From contig NZ_CP062252.1 in assembly GCF_014863605.1 (NCBI RefSeq), forward strand, positions 5,155,001-5,219,000: DNA of 64,000 nt, in the 5' to 3' direction. This DNA is from Pseudomonas allokribbensis (GTDB lineage Bacteria; Pseudomonadota; Gammaproteobacteria; Pseudomonadales; Pseudomonadaceae). The stretch's first letter is position 1, and each line of letters begins with the position of its first letter. Below the pieces are notes generated by a model that saw nothing but the letters and a program-made list of their open reading frames with translations, ran no database searches and was not told the origin of the DNA. Below are positions 1 to 9,282 of the stretch, piece by piece. The translations under genes and the position numbers were made by a program.

Positions 1-33
1 CTGCCATCGTGCACTCCCAATAAGGTAGTAATC

Positions 34-411
34 ATGTCCTTGATCAACGAATATCGTGCCACCGAAGAAGCAATCAAAGAGCTGCAAGCCCGTTTGAAGA
101 ACCTGTCGCAAGACGACAAACTGCAAACCGAGCTGGAATTCGAAGGCAAACTGCGCACCCTGATGGGCGAATACTCCAAATCCCTGCGTGACATCATCGC
201 GCTGTTGGATCCAGAGTCCAAAACCAAGGCCCCACGTGGCGGCGCAGTAAAAACTACCGGCACCAAGCGTGCTCGCAAAGTTAAACAATACAAAAACCCG
301 CACAACGGTGAAGTCATCGAAACCAAAGGTGGCAACCACAAGACTCTGAAAGAGTGGAAAGCCAAGTGGGGCGGTGACGTGGTTGAAGGCTGGGCTACCC
401 TGCTGGGCTAA
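34..411 (+). CDS. mvaT: MvaT, H-NS-family xenogeneic silencer
   Basis: Encodes a 125-residue nucleoid-associated protein that silences AT-rich and horizontally acquired DNA and affects fimbrial and virulence genes in pseudomonads. The N-terminal half (about 1-60) is charged and helical and forms the oligomerisation coiled coil. The C-terminal half (about 78-125) is the basic DNA-binding domain, with the RKVKQYKNPHNGEVIETKGG segment followed by the KTLKEWK and WGGDVVEGW stretches typical of MvaT. Its length equals that of characterised MvaT. AAGG at 22-25 is the likely ribosome site. Only 33 bases lie upstream in the window, so its promoter is not visible. A strong terminator follows. The only realistic alternative is the paralogue MvaU/MvaV; adjacency to sbcB favours MvaT. 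Confidence 0.95.
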   Translation: MSLINEYRATEEAIKELQARLKNLSQDDKLQTELEFEGKLRTLMGEYSKSLRDIIALLDPESKTKAPRGGAVKTTGTKRARKVKQYKNPHNGEVIETKGGNHKTLKEWKAKWGGDVVEGWATLLG

Positions 412-451
412 GCCGCAACCCTTGTCGCAGACCCGTCTGCGACACCAAAAG

Positions 452-479
452 AAACGCCAGCATCCGCTGGCGTTTTTTT
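452..479 (+). terminator. Rho-independent terminator of mvaT
   Basis: CGCCAGC (455-461) and GCTGGCG (466-472) form a perfect GC-rich stem with a four-base ATCC loop. The stem can be extended by A-T pairs and is followed by a run of seven T. It lies 41 bases after the mvaT stop codon and before the convergent end of sbcB. Confidence 0.93.
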
Positions 480-513
480 ATGCCCGTCGTTCAAGCGACG
501 GGCATGTTCGATT

Positions 514-1944
514 TCAAAGATTCAAACGTTTGCGCAATGCCTGGACATAATTCTGCCATTCAACCAGCACCTCGCGCTGTAATGGCGTGGCACTAAGCAG
601 CCATTGCTCTGCGGCCTCTGTAAAAGATTGCAAGGTATTAGGAGCCCCCCATTCAGGCTCGGACAAGCGCTGCCGACAAAAGATTTGCCACCGTTCTTGC
701 TCTTCGAAATTCAACGTATCCGGAAAGTTACGCGCTCGATATCGAAACAACAATTCAGGCAAACGTTCGTCATCGAACGGCCATTGCTCTCGCGCTAATT
801 GAGCAGGATCTGCCGTCCTCACTTGCTCACATAGTCGCCGGTCACGATCACCGATAAATCCGTCGTACAACTGTTGTTCGGGATCTTCACTCGGGGTGAA
901 ATCTTCGCTGGCATAAATCGCCGCGACTTTATCTTTCCAAACTTGTTGTGCGTCACTTAGTCGCAATGCACGCGTCTGATACAGCGCCATGTCCAGACCC
1001 AGACGCTGCTGATCTTCAGCTCTCAGCACCGACAACGGCGCCACCACCGGGCACTTGTTGATGTGAATAAGCTTGAGCGGCACCGGCAACTCGCCTTCGG
1101 CCAGATCATCACGACGGGTATACAGGCGTTGACGCAATGTCTGCGCATCCAGATCCAGCAGGCCCTGCGGGTCCAGGTGCAGATCACAGACAATCAACGC
1201 GTTCTTGTTGCGCGGATGCCAGGCCAGTGGCAGCACCACACCGACATAACTGCGCGCCGCCGAGAAGCGTCCGGAAATGTGCACCATCGGCTGCAACAGG
1301 CGAATCTGGTCCATGACCTTCTGCTTGCTGCGCAACTGGAACAGCCAGTCATACAGTTTCGGCTGTTTCTCGCGGATCAACCGGGCCAGGGCGATGGTGG
1401 CGCGCACGTCCGACAACGCCTCGTGGGCATTGCCGTGATCGATGTTGTTGGCGGCGGTCAGGCGCTCGAGCTTGAGCGTGACCTTGCCTTCATCATCGGT
1501 CGGCCAGACCAGACCATCGGGGCGCAACGCATAAGCAGCGCGCACCACATCGATCAGATCCCAGCGACTGTTGCCGCCCTGCCATTCACGGGCATACGGA
1601 TCGAAAAAGTTGCGATACAGGCTGTAGCGGGTCATCTCGTCGTCGAAGCGCAAGGTGTTGTACCCCGCACCGCAAGTGCCGGGAGCCGCTAGCTGGGCGT
1701 GAACCCGGGTCATGAAATCAGCTTCGCTCAAGCCGTGCTCGGCGAGACGGCTCGGGGTGATACCGGTGATTGCGCACGCCGCCGGGTGCGGCAGGATGTC
1801 TTCGCTGGGCTGGCAGTAAAGATTGACCGGCGCGTCGATTTCGTTGAGTTCGTGGTCGGTGCGGATCCCGGCCACCTGCAACGGACGGTCACATCGGGGA
1901 TTGATGCCGGTGGTTTCGTAGTCGTACCAGAAGATGGAAGTCAC
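514..1944 (-). CDS. sbcB: Exodeoxyribonuclease I
   Basis: 476-residue single-strand 3'-5' exonuclease of the DEDD (DnaQ-like) superfamily, used in mismatch repair and processing of recombination intermediates. The N-terminal exonuclease domain shows the first acidic pair in YDYETTG, the second aspartate in the GYNTLRFDDEMTRYSLYRN region and the HEALSDVRATIALA motif near residue 180. The remainder matches the SH3-like and C-terminal helical domains that form the clamp around single-stranded DNA. Length is almost the same as the E. coli enzyme (475 aa). It is convergent with mvaT and divergent from the RDD gene. Nothing suggests truncation. Confidence 0.95.
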   Translation of the reverse strand: MTSIFWYDYETTGINPRCDRPLQVAGIRTDHELNEIDAPVNLYCQPSEDILPHPAACAITGITPSRLAEHGLSEADFMTRVHAQLAAPGTCGAGYNTLRFDDEMTRYSLYRNFFDPYAREWQGGNSRWDLIDVVRAAYALRPDGLVWPTDDEGKVTLKLERLTAANNIDHGNAHEALSDVRATIALARLIREKQPKLYDWLFQLRSKQKVMDQIRLLQPMVHISGRFSAARSYVGVVLPLAWHPRNKNALIVCDLHLDPQGLLDLDAQTLRQRLYTRRDDLAEGELPVPLKLIHINKCPVVAPLSVLRAEDQQRLGLDMALYQTRALRLSDAQQVWKDKVAAIYASEDFTPSEDPEQQLYDGFIGDRDRRLCEQVRTADPAQLAREQWPFDDERLPELLFRYRARNFPDTLNFEEQERWQIFCRQRLSEPEWGAPNTLQSFTEAAEQWLLSATPLQREVLVEWQNYVQALRKRLNL

Positions 1945-2124
1945 GGGTGGTTCCTGAACTGAAGTTCGGCAAAGTCTAGGCGTTCGACGGCGGTCGCGGC
2001 CAGCGCGGCATCATTCAGGCACATTTGGTTGAACGATGTGTATGACATAGTTATGTCGTTTTCCCCCGAGAGACTGCTAGCATCGGACTCACTTGCATCC
2101 CGATCCGGCAACATCAGGTAGCCC

Positions 2125-2850
2125 ATGCTCGAGACCACAGCACCGCCAAGGAAAGCAACGCTGGCCCCGCCACTGGACACGCGGTATCAGGTCGAAACGC
2201 CGGAAGGCATCGACCTGCCGCTGCGTCCCGCCGGCCTGATGGTGCGTGCCGTGGCGTTCACCATCGATCTGGGTTTGCGCGGGTTGATCATGGGGCTGCT
2301 GTTCATGCTGCTGGCGTTGCTCGGCAAACTCGGTATCGGACTGGGGTCACTGCTGCTGTTCGCGGTGAGCTGGTGGTACATGGTGTTGTTCGAAGTGCTG
2401 CGTCAGGGCCGTTCGCCGGGCAAGCAATGGATGGGCCTGCGGGTGGTGCACGACGATGGCACGCCAGTGGGCTGGTCGGCCTCCTTGTTGCGCAACCTGC
2501 TGCGTTTTGTCGACCTGATGCCGTTCGGCTATTTCCTCGGCGCCATCAGTTGCCTGCAACACCCGACCTTCAAACGCCTCGGCGACATCGCTGCCGGCAC
2601 GCTGGTGATCTACAGCGAACGCCCGCTCAAGCGTCCGCAGTTGCCTGATGCTGAGCCCCGTCGCTCACCGATCCCGCTGACCCTGACTGAACAACGCGCC
2701 CTGCTCGCTTTCGCCGAGCGTCAGGGCGAACTGTCGACGGCGCGGGTCAATGAACTCGCGGCGTTGCTCGCTCAGCCACTGCACATCAGCGCACCGAAAG
2801 CCGTCGGTGAACTCAACGGCATCGCCCGCGGCCTGTTGGGTCCGACATGA
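2125..2850 (+). CDS. RDD family membrane protein
   Basis: 241 residues. An RDD domain (about 25-170) contains three hydrophobic segments (about 38-58, 65-85 and 125-145). The signature charged motif FTIDLGLRG falls near the first helix and the RQGRSPGKQWMGLRVV loop is typical of the family. A soluble C-terminal tail of about 65 residues (ALLAFAERQGELSTARVNELAALL) lies beyond the membrane part. Function is unknown; some RDD proteins act in ion exchange. It is the first gene of a six-gene coupled operon, its stop overlapping the next start by four bases (ATGA). It may organise the complex in the membrane rather than transport. Confidence 0.85.
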   Translation: MLETTAPPRKATLAPPLDTRYQVETPEGIDLPLRPAGLMVRAVAFTIDLGLRGLIMGLLFMLLALLGKLGIGLGSLLLFAVSWWYMVLFEVLRQGRSPGKQWMGLRVVHDDGTPVGWSASLLRNLLRFVDLMPFGYFLGAISCLQHPTFKRLGDIAAGTLVIYSERPLKRPQLPDAEPRRSPIPLTLTEQRALLAFAERQGELSTARVNELAALLAQPLHISAPKAVGELNGIARGLLGPT

Positions 2851-3824
2851 AGCAAAGCCTTTTCGAAACCCGCCACAAGGCCGAATGGGAGCGCTTTACG
2901 CTCGCCCTCGAACGTCTGGAACGAGGCAAGGACACTTCGCAGGTGGCCGAATTTCCCAAGGCCTATCGCCGACTCTGCCAACATCTGGCGCTAGCGCAGG
3001 AACGTGGCTACAGCAGTTTTCTCGTCGATTCGTTGCAGCAGCTCGTGCTGCGCGGTCATCAACAACTTTACCGTCACCGCAGCCAGCTCGGCGCCAACCT
3101 GCTGGGCTTCATCCTGGCCGGATTTCCACGGTTGGTACGCGCCGAATGGCGATTCGTCCTCGCCGCCGGGTTGCTGTTCTTCGGCAGCCTGACCGGTTTC
3201 GGTTTGCTGGTGTACCTGTTCCCGGAGCTGGTCTACAACCTGATCCCCGCCGATCAAGTGCGCGAGATGCAGAGCATGTACGACCCCGCCGCCGGCCACC
3301 TCGGGCGCTCGGCCGAACGTGCGGCCAGCGAAGACTGGGTGATGTTCGGCTACTACATCATGCACAACATCGGCATCGCCTTTCAGACCTTCGCCAGCGG
3401 TTTGCTGCTGGGAGTAGGCAGTGCGTTTTTCCTGTTCTACAACGGTTTGATCATCGGCACCGTGGCCGGGCACCTGAGTGAAATCGGCTTCGGCCAGACT
3501 TTCTGGTCCTTCGTGATCGGGCACGGAGCGTTCGAACTCACGGCTATTGCATTGGCCGGGGCGGCGGGACTGAAACTGGGGTGGGCGTTGATCGCGCCGG
3601 GACGCCTGACACGCGGCGAGGCCTTGAGACACGCGGCGCGCCAGAGCGTATTGCTGATCTGCGGCGTGATGCTGTTCCTGTTGATCGCCGCGTTTATCGA
3701 GGCTTATTGGTCGTCACGCACCGGGGTCACGCCGCAGACCAAATACCTGGTCGGTGCCGGACTCTGGCTCTGCGTGGCAACCTATCTGCTGTTCGCCGGA
3801 AGGACCCGCCATGCGCCTGAGTGA
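2847..3824 (+). CDS. SpoIIM-like (DUF95) integral membrane protein
   Basis: 325 residues with about 110 cytoplasmic N-terminal residues, then several membrane helices. The central FGYYIMHNIGIAFQTFASGL segment and the following GVGSAFFLFYNGLIIGTVAGH stretch are the hallmark of the SpoIIM/DUF95 family. In Bacillus SpoIIM is part of the peptidoglycan-remodelling machine of engulfment. In non-sporulating bacteria the family occurs beside MoxR and DUF58 genes and its role is unknown. Translation begins at an ATGA overlap with the RDD gene. The last 14 bases overlap the next gene. Assignment is to family only. Confidence 0.85.
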   Translation: MKQSLFETRHKAEWERFTLALERLERGKDTSQVAEFPKAYRRLCQHLALAQERGYSSFLVDSLQQLVLRGHQQLYRHRSQLGANLLGFILAGFPRLVRAEWRFVLAAGLLFFGSLTGFGLLVYLFPELVYNLIPADQVREMQSMYDPAAGHLGRSAERAASEDWVMFGYYIMHNIGIAFQTFASGLLLGVGSAFFLFYNGLIIGTVAGHLSEIGFGQTFWSFVIGHGAFELTAIALAGAAGLKLGWALIAPGRLTRGEALRHAARQSVLLICGVMLFLLIAAFIEAYWSSRTGVTPQTKYLVGAGLWLCVATYLLFAGRTRHAPE

Positions 3825-5355
3825 CGCCACCGTGGTGATCCGCCCGCGTACCACCTGGGAAGCCATGGACCTGGGCGTGCTCATGAGCCAGCAACATCGG
3901 CGCTTGCTGATGACCAGTTGGGCCATTGTCACCCTGCCGCTGTTCGTGGTGCTCAGCCTGCTTCTGTGGGATTCGCCGTCGCTGGCGGTGTTCATCTTCT
4001 GGTGGCTGAAACCGGCATATGAACGCTTGCCGTTGTACATCCTGTCCAAAGCCCTGTTCGGCGAAACGCCCACGCTGAAGCAGGCATTGCGCCAATGGCC
4101 AAAACTGCTCAAACCGCAGTTGCTGGCGAGCCTGACCTGGCGACGCCTGAGCTTCAGTCGCAGTTTCCTGATGCCGGTGGTGCAACTCGAGGGTCTGAGC
4201 GGCATCGCACGCCAGCAGCGTTTACGGGTGCTGCTGCAACGCAATGCCGGCGCGGCCCAGTGGCTGACGATCATCGGCGTCCATCTGGAAACGGCGCTGT
4301 GGATCGGCCTGATGGTGTTGTTCTATTTACTCCTGCCGCAACAGGTCGAAACCGATTGGGACTGGCAAAGCCTGATCTTCGCCGCGGATCACCAATGGCG
4401 TTGGCTGGAGCACCTGACCAATGCCTTCTATGCACTGATACTGGTGATCTGGGAACCGATCTACGTCGCCTGCGGCTTCAGCCTTTACCTGAACCGGCGC
4501 ACCGCGCTCGAAGCCTGGGACATCGAACTGGTGTTCCGCCGCTTGCGCCAACGCCTGAACAGCAGCGCACTCGGTTTGCTGCTGGTGGTCTGTCTGCTGC
4601 TGCCTGGAGTCCCCTCGGCATGGGCTGCCGACCCTGCCACCGCCCCGGATGCGCCCCGACTCCTGAATCAGCCACTGACCAGTCAGGCATCCCGCGACAG
4701 CATCAAGGCCTTGCTGGAACAACCGCCGTTCAAGAACAAGGAAACCGTCACCCGTTATCGCTTTGGCGAAGACCCCGCCACCACCGAAAAACCCAAGGAC
4801 GGCAAGGCGCCGCAATGGCTGAAAACCTTGCTGGGCTGGCTCAACGGCCAGCATCTGAACGGGCTGGCCAAGGCCATTGAAGTGTTGTTGTGGGCTGCCG
4901 TGATTGGGGCAGTCGGCTGGTTGATCTGGCGCTATCGCGAATTTCTGCAAACGTTCGTCAGCCGTCGCCCGCGACTGCCCGAGCGAATAAAACGCCCCGT
5001 GCCACAGCAAGCCTTCGGCCTCGACCTGAACCGGGAAACCCTGCCCGACGACATCGCCGCCAGCGCCGAGCAACTCTGGCAAACCCAACCCCGTGCGGCG
5101 CTCGGCCTGCTGTATCGGGCGTTGCTCAGTCATCTGCTGCACGATTTCAACCTGACCCTGAAACCGGCCGACACCGAAAGCGAAGTGCTGGCGCGGATCG
5201 AACATTTGCAGCGTCCGGACCTGCTCGCTTACAGCCGCAGTCTGACCGGCCACTGGCAGAACATGGCCTACGGACACCGCGTACCGGCGGCGCATCTGCA
5301 ACGGGAGTTGTGTGATGGCTGGCGGTCCCTGTTCGGCCATGGAGTCGCCCGTTGA
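3811..5355 (+). CDS. DUF4129 domain membrane protein
   Basis: 514 residues from the ATG at 3811, chosen because GGAAGGA lies just upstream; an ATG at 3754 would overlap the previous gene more deeply. Several hydrophobic segments occur in the first 280 residues, the last followed by a signal-like LLLVVCLLLPGVPSAWA and an extended periplasmic stretch. Another membrane helix (about 365-385) precedes a cytoplasmic C-terminal domain whose AAASAEQLWQTQPRAALGLLYRALL-type core matches DUF4129. DUF4129 proteins accompany MoxR/DUF58 pairs and transglutaminase-like proteins in many bacteria. Function is unknown. It overlaps the SpoIIM-like gene by 14 bases and the next gene by four. Confidence 0.8.
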   Translation: MRLSDATVVIRPRTTWEAMDLGVLMSQQHRRLLMTSWAIVTLPLFVVLSLLLWDSPSLAVFIFWWLKPAYERLPLYILSKALFGETPTLKQALRQWPKLLKPQLLASLTWRRLSFSRSFLMPVVQLEGLSGIARQQRLRVLLQRNAGAAQWLTIIGVHLETALWIGLMVLFYLLLPQQVETDWDWQSLIFAADHQWRWLEHLTNAFYALILVIWEPIYVACGFSLYLNRRTALEAWDIELVFRRLRQRLNSSALGLLLVVCLLLPGVPSAWAADPATAPDAPRLLNQPLTSQASRDSIKALLEQPPFKNKETVTRYRFGEDPATTEKPKDGKAPQWLKTLLGWLNGQHLNGLAKAIEVLLWAAVIGAVGWLIWRYREFLQTFVSRRPRLPERIKRPVPQQAFGLDLNRETLPDDIAASAEQLWQTQPRAALGLLYRALLSHLLHDFNLTLKPADTESEVLARIEHLQRPDLLAYSRSLTGHWQNMAYGHRVPAAHLQRELCDGWRSLFGHGVAR

Positions 5356-6515
5356 ACCGGCGCGCACTCTGGCTGGTCGGCGCGCTGATCGTCGCCCTGT
5401 TGGGCGCATTGGGCGTTTATCTGTACCCCAAGGCCACGCCTTACCAGGCCGTGGTCGATCACGGCCCTTCCCCCGCCGCACAAGCCAATCCTTATCTGGC
5501 GGCGGAGATGTTTCTACGCGGTCGCGGGATAGCCGTCAGTCATGCCGAGAGTCTCGCCGTGTTACCCGAGATCGACCCTCGCCGCCACACGCTGCTGCTG
5601 TTCAACGACCGCTCGACCATGACCCCGCGTCAGGTCGACCAAGTCTTGAACTGGGCCCGGGCCGGCGGACGGCTGGTGTTCGTCGCCGAATCGATCTGGG
5701 ATGAAAAGACCGGCCAGAGCAATGACCTGCTGCTCGACCGCGTGCAACTGCATCAGTCCCTAAGCAAGGATCTGAAAGACCCGCCGCCGGATGCCGACGA
5801 CGATCCCTACCCCAACCTGACCAAGCTCTATCTGGAAGACGAAGACGCTCCCGCCTACGCCGGGTTCGACACCGAGTTCCACCTCGACGATCCGAAAAAC
5901 CTTGCGCAAGCCTGGGCCAACAGCGCCCGCGCCACGCACATGATGCAACTGCCCTACGGCCTCGGCACGATCACCGTGGTCACCGATGCCGATCTGTGGA
6001 AAACCCCGGCGATTGCGCAGCACGACAATGCCTGGCTGCTCTGGTACCTGAGCGCCGATACCGCCGTGACCTTGCTGTACAACACCGAACATGACGGTCT
6101 GCTGACCCTGCTCTGGCGCTATTTCCCACAAGCCATCGTTGCCCTGCTGGCGTTGATCGGTCTGTGGTTGTGGCATGTCGGCGTGCGTCACGGGCCGGTG
6201 CAGGCTCCTGCCCCGAGCGGTCGTCGTCAGTTGATGGAACACCTGCGCGCCAGTGCCGATTTCATCCTGCGTCACAACGGTCAACAGACCTTGCTGCAAG
6301 CCTTGCAGCAGGACGTCCTGCGCCGCGCCCGCCATCGTCACCCCGGTTTCGACCAATTGAACGTCGCCGAACAATGGCTGGCCCTGTCACGCCTGACCCG
6401 CCAGCCGACCCGTGCCATCAGCCAGGCCCTGAGCCCGGCACCGAAGCGGCGCCTGTCCAGCGCCGAATTCTGCCGTCAGGTCGCCCACCTGCAAGCCTTG
6501 AGGAACTCGCTATGA
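5352..6515 (+). CDS. DUF4350 domain protein
   Basis: 387 residues starting from TTG at 5352, which overlaps the previous stop (TTGA). One N-terminal membrane helix (about 5-22) is followed by an extracytoplasmic domain matching DUF4350 (NPYLAAEMFLRGRGIAV, then LLLFNDRSTMTPRQVDQVLNWARAGGRLVFVAE, which resembles a gasdermin/GATase-like fold). A second helix (about 255-275) leads to a cytoplasmic tail. DUF4350 genes nearly always sit between DUF4129 and MoxR genes. Molecular role is unknown. The rare TTG start plus stop overlap suggests translational coupling to the upstream gene. Confidence 0.8.
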   Translation: MNRRALWLVGALIVALLGALGVYLYPKATPYQAVVDHGPSPAAQANPYLAAEMFLRGRGIAVSHAESLAVLPEIDPRRHTLLLFNDRSTMTPRQVDQVLNWARAGGRLVFVAESIWDEKTGQSNDLLLDRVQLHQSLSKDLKDPPPDADDDPYPNLTKLYLEDEDAPAYAGFDTEFHLDDPKNLAQAWANSARATHMMQLPYGLGTITVVTDADLWKTPAIAQHDNAWLLWYLSADTAVTLLYNTEHDGLLTLLWRYFPQAIVALLALIGLWLWHVGVRHGPVQAPAPSGRRQLMEHLRASADFILRHNGQQTLLQALQQDVLRRARHRHPGFDQLNVAEQWLALSRLTRQPTRAISQALSPAPKRRLSSAEFCRQVAHLQALRNSL

Positions 6516-7513
6516 CCGAACACATCGAACCCGGCTCGCCCAGCCACGCGGCCCAGCAACGTCACCGCGCCAGTCAGTTGGCCCAAGCGGTACGAGGTGA
6601 ATTGCAGAAGGCGCTGATCGGCCAGAACCCGGTGATCGACGATGTACTGACCGCGCTGATCGCCGGCGGCCACGTGTTGCTCGAAGGCGTTCCCGGCCTT
6701 GGCAAAACCCTGCTGGTACGCGCCCTGGCCAAATGCTTCGGCGGCGAGTTCGCGCGCATCCAGTTCACCCCGGACCTGATGCCCAGCGACGTCACTGGCC
6801 ACGCGGTCTACGACCTGCAAACCGAACAGTTCAAACTGCGCAAAGGCCCGTTGTTCACCAACCTGCTGCTGGCGGACGAGATCAACCGCGCCCCGGCCAA
6901 AACGCAGGCCGCCCTGCTCGAAGCGATGCAGGAACGTCAGGTCACCCTCGAAGGCCGGGCCCTGCCGATTGCCCAACCGTTCATGGTGCTCGCCACGCAG
7001 AACCCGATCGAACAGGAAGGCACTTACCCGTTGCCCGAGGCCGAGCTTGATCGCTTCATGCTCAAGGTACGCATGGATTACCCCGACGCCGATCAGGAGC
7101 TGGACATGGTGCGTCAGGTCACCCGCTCGACCCGCGCCGACATGCTCGACGTGCAGCCGCTACGCACCGTGTTGCAGGCCAAGGACGTGCAAGCCCTGCA
7201 ACGCATCGCCAGCGATTTGCCGCTGGACGATCAGGTGCTCGATTACGCCGTACGATTGGCGCGCAGCACCCGCACCTGGCCGGGGCTGAGCCTCGGTGCC
7301 GGCCCCCGCGCTTCCATCGCACTGGTACGCTGCGCCCGCGCCCGAGCCTTGTTGCGCGGTGGCGAGTTCGTGATTCCCGACGACATCAAGGGCTGCGCAC
7401 TGGCGGTGTTGCGCCACCGCGTGCGCCTCGCACCGGAGCTGGACATCGAAGGGCTGCAAGTCGATCAAGTCCTTCAGCAACTGCTCGATCAAGTACCGGC
7501 GCCGCGCCTGTGA
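6512..7513 (+). CDS. MoxR-family AAA+ ATPase
   Basis: 333 residues from the ATG at 6512 (ATGA overlap with the previous stop). Upstream in-frame starts lie inside the previous gene and are rejected. Walker A is GVPGLGKT (about 53-60), Walker B LLLADEINRAP (about 115-125), sensor 1 ATQNP, and the LPEAELDRFMLK motif is characteristic of MoxR. MoxR ATPases act as chaperones that help VWA-domain or DUF58 partners insert cofactors or assemble complexes. The DUF58 partner is the next gene, overlapping by four bases. It most likely powers assembly of the membrane proteins encoded by the same operon; the client is unknown. Confidence 0.92.
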   Translation: MTEHIEPGSPSHAAQQRHRASQLAQAVRGELQKALIGQNPVIDDVLTALIAGGHVLLEGVPGLGKTLLVRALAKCFGGEFARIQFTPDLMPSDVTGHAVYDLQTEQFKLRKGPLFTNLLLADEINRAPAKTQAALLEAMQERQVTLEGRALPIAQPFMVLATQNPIEQEGTYPLPEAELDRFMLKVRMDYPDADQELDMVRQVTRSTRADMLDVQPLRTVLQAKDVQALQRIASDLPLDDQVLDYAVRLARSTRTWPGLSLGAGPRASIALVRCARARALLRGGEFVIPDDIKGCALAVLRHRVRLAPELDIEGLQVDQVLQQLLDQVPAPRL

Positions 7514-8841
7514 AACCCTCGCGCCTGCTGTTGATCTGGCTGGCGATCCTGCTGGCCATCGGCATTGTGCTGGGCGCGTTGCAGGCGCTGAACGTCGAGG
7601 TGCCTTCGAGCCTGCTGTCGATCAACTGGGGATTGTTGCTGGCGTTGTTTGCACTAAGTCTGCTGGATGCCCTGCGCCTGAAGCGCATACCCTCGCCCCG
7701 CGTGCAACGACAGATGCCCGGCAGCCTGGCACTCGGTCGCTGGAGCGAAGTGCGGCTGGAGATCGAACACGATTTCGACCAGCCACTGGCCATTCAAATT
7801 TTCGACCACGTACCCGACGGCTTGAGCTTTGAACACCTGCCGCTCAACACCGAGCTACAACCCGGCCAACGCAACCTGATCGGCTATCGCCTGCGCCCGC
7901 TCAAGCGCGGCCACTTCACCTTTGAAACCTGCGAACTCAACCTGCCGAGCCCCTTCGGCCTGTGGTCCGGCAAACGCCTGCTGAACCTCACCGACCACAC
8001 CCGCGTCTACCCCGACTTCGCCCGCCTCTACGGCGGCCAGTTGCTGGCGGTCGACAACTGGCTCAGCCAACTCGGCGTACGCCAGCGTCAACGCCGTGGC
8101 CAAGGGATGGAATTTCATCAATTGCGGGAGTTTCGCGAAGGCGACAGCCTGCGCCAGATCGACTGGAAAGCCACCGCCCGCCACCGCACACCGATTGCCC
8201 GGGAGTACGAAGACGAGCGGGATCAGCAGATCATTTTCATGCTCGATTGCGGGCGGCAGATGCGCAGTCAGGATGGGGAGCTGTCGCATTTCGATCATGC
8301 GTTGAATGCGTGTTTGCTGTTGAGTTATGTGGCGTTGCGCCAGGGGGATGCGGTGGGGTTGTCTACCTTCGCCAGTGATCAGCCTCGGTTCATTACACCG
8401 ATCAAAGGTACGGGGCAGCTCAAGGTGTTGCTCAACAGTGTTTACGATCTGGATAGCACGCGACGTTCTGCGGATTATCCGGCAGCGGTGAATCAGTTGC
8501 TGACCAGACAGAAGCGCCGGGCTTTGGTGGTATTAGTGACCAATGTGCGGGATGAGGCTGATGAGGAGTTGCTGAATGCCGTCAGACGCCTGAGTCAGCA
8601 GCATCGGGTACTTGTGGCCAACCTCCGCGAGAGCACGCTTGAAAATGCACGGCATTCGCGGGTGCAAACAATAGAGCAGGCCCATGAGTACTGCGCAACA
8701 GTGGACTATCTGAATGCCCGAGCGATACTCCATGAACGGTTGAGTGCTCAAGGAGTGCAAGTGATGGATATCCCCCCCAGCGAATTGAGCACGGACGTAA
8801 TATCACGATATCTAAGCTGGAAGAAATCTGGAGCGCTCTGA
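7510..8841 (+). CDS. DUF58 domain protein, partner of MoxR
   Basis: 443 residues beginning at GTG 7510, which overlaps the MoxR stop. Two N-terminal membrane helices (about 6-25 and 30-50) precede a soluble part. The signature REFREGDSLRQIDWKATARH occurs near residue 210, followed by a VWA-like fold where the usual MIDAS D-x-S-x-S is replaced by DCGRQM. Metal binding may therefore be altered, which is common in this family. It ends the six-gene operon. GC content drops in the last 500 bases and in the region after it. Confidence 0.88.
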   Translation: MKPSRLLLIWLAILLAIGIVLGALQALNVEVPSSLLSINWGLLLALFALSLLDALRLKRIPSPRVQRQMPGSLALGRWSEVRLEIEHDFDQPLAIQIFDHVPDGLSFEHLPLNTELQPGQRNLIGYRLRPLKRGHFTFETCELNLPSPFGLWSGKRLLNLTDHTRVYPDFARLYGGQLLAVDNWLSQLGVRQRQRRGQGMEFHQLREFREGDSLRQIDWKATARHRTPIAREYEDERDQQIIFMLDCGRQMRSQDGELSHFDHALNACLLLSYVALRQGDAVGLSTFASDQPRFITPIKGTGQLKVLLNSVYDLDSTRRSADYPAAVNQLLTRQKRRALVVLVTNVRDEADEELLNAVRRLSQQHRVLVANLRESTLENARHSRVQTIEQAHEYCATVDYLNARAILHERLSAQGVQVMDIPPSELSTDVISRYLSWKKSGAL

Positions 8842-9066
8842 CCCCTCTCAATCTCACACTCGAGGGGATCAAATAAAATCACAATAATCAAGAGAACCTC
8901 AACGAAGTAAAAAACCTTAAGGCGCAGGCATTGATAAAACGGTGCTGCTCATCCAAGGAGTATCAAAACCTCCTCACGATCCAACTAATTTGAGTAGACA
9001 TCTCTAGTCAACTCACATTTGCAAACACCGCTGCTATCCTTGGAGCTTCTCTAACGGAGTCTCAGA
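8842..9066. other. AT-rich intergenic region
   Basis: Noncoding stretch between the MoxR/DUF58 operon and the 71-aa gene, clearly richer in A and T than the flanking DNA. A CCCCTC...GAGGGG inverted repeat at 8844-8870 could weakly terminate the operon. The promoter of the 71-aa gene must lie here, but I cannot assign -35 and -10 elements with confidence. Confidence 0.5.
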
Positions 9067-9282
9067 ATGCCTGCTAAATACTCTCTATCGGACGTGCTGG
9101 AAAGGATGTATCAGAACCAACTCGGCCTGGAAGCCGCCCTGATGGAGTTGGTACTCCAGGTCGAAGCTCAGGGAATGGTGGAAACCGGAAAAAACGTCCG
9201 TGAAGCACTTTTTACAATTGGAGAAAACGCCGGTTTCATCAAACAAGGCTTGGCCAAGCTGAAAGGAGAACACCACGGCTAA
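9067..9282 (+). CDS. Small conserved Pseudomonas protein, unknown function
   Basis: 71 residues, predicted to be an all-helical cytoplasmic protein without signal or membrane segment. The pattern LEAALMELVLQVEAQGM followed by VREALFTIGENAGFIKQGL resembles a family of small pseudomonad proteins that I recall from several genomes without a known function. ACGGAG upstream of the ATG is a good ribosome site. The gene stands alone in a lower-GC patch with about 225 bases of AT-rich DNA before it. Its codon use is less GC3-rich than its neighbours. It may be a recent acquisition or a regulator of small size. Confidence 0.7.
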   Translation: MPAKYSLSDVLERMYQNQLGLEAALMELVLQVEAQGMVETGKNVREALFTIGENAGFIKQGLAKLKGEHHG

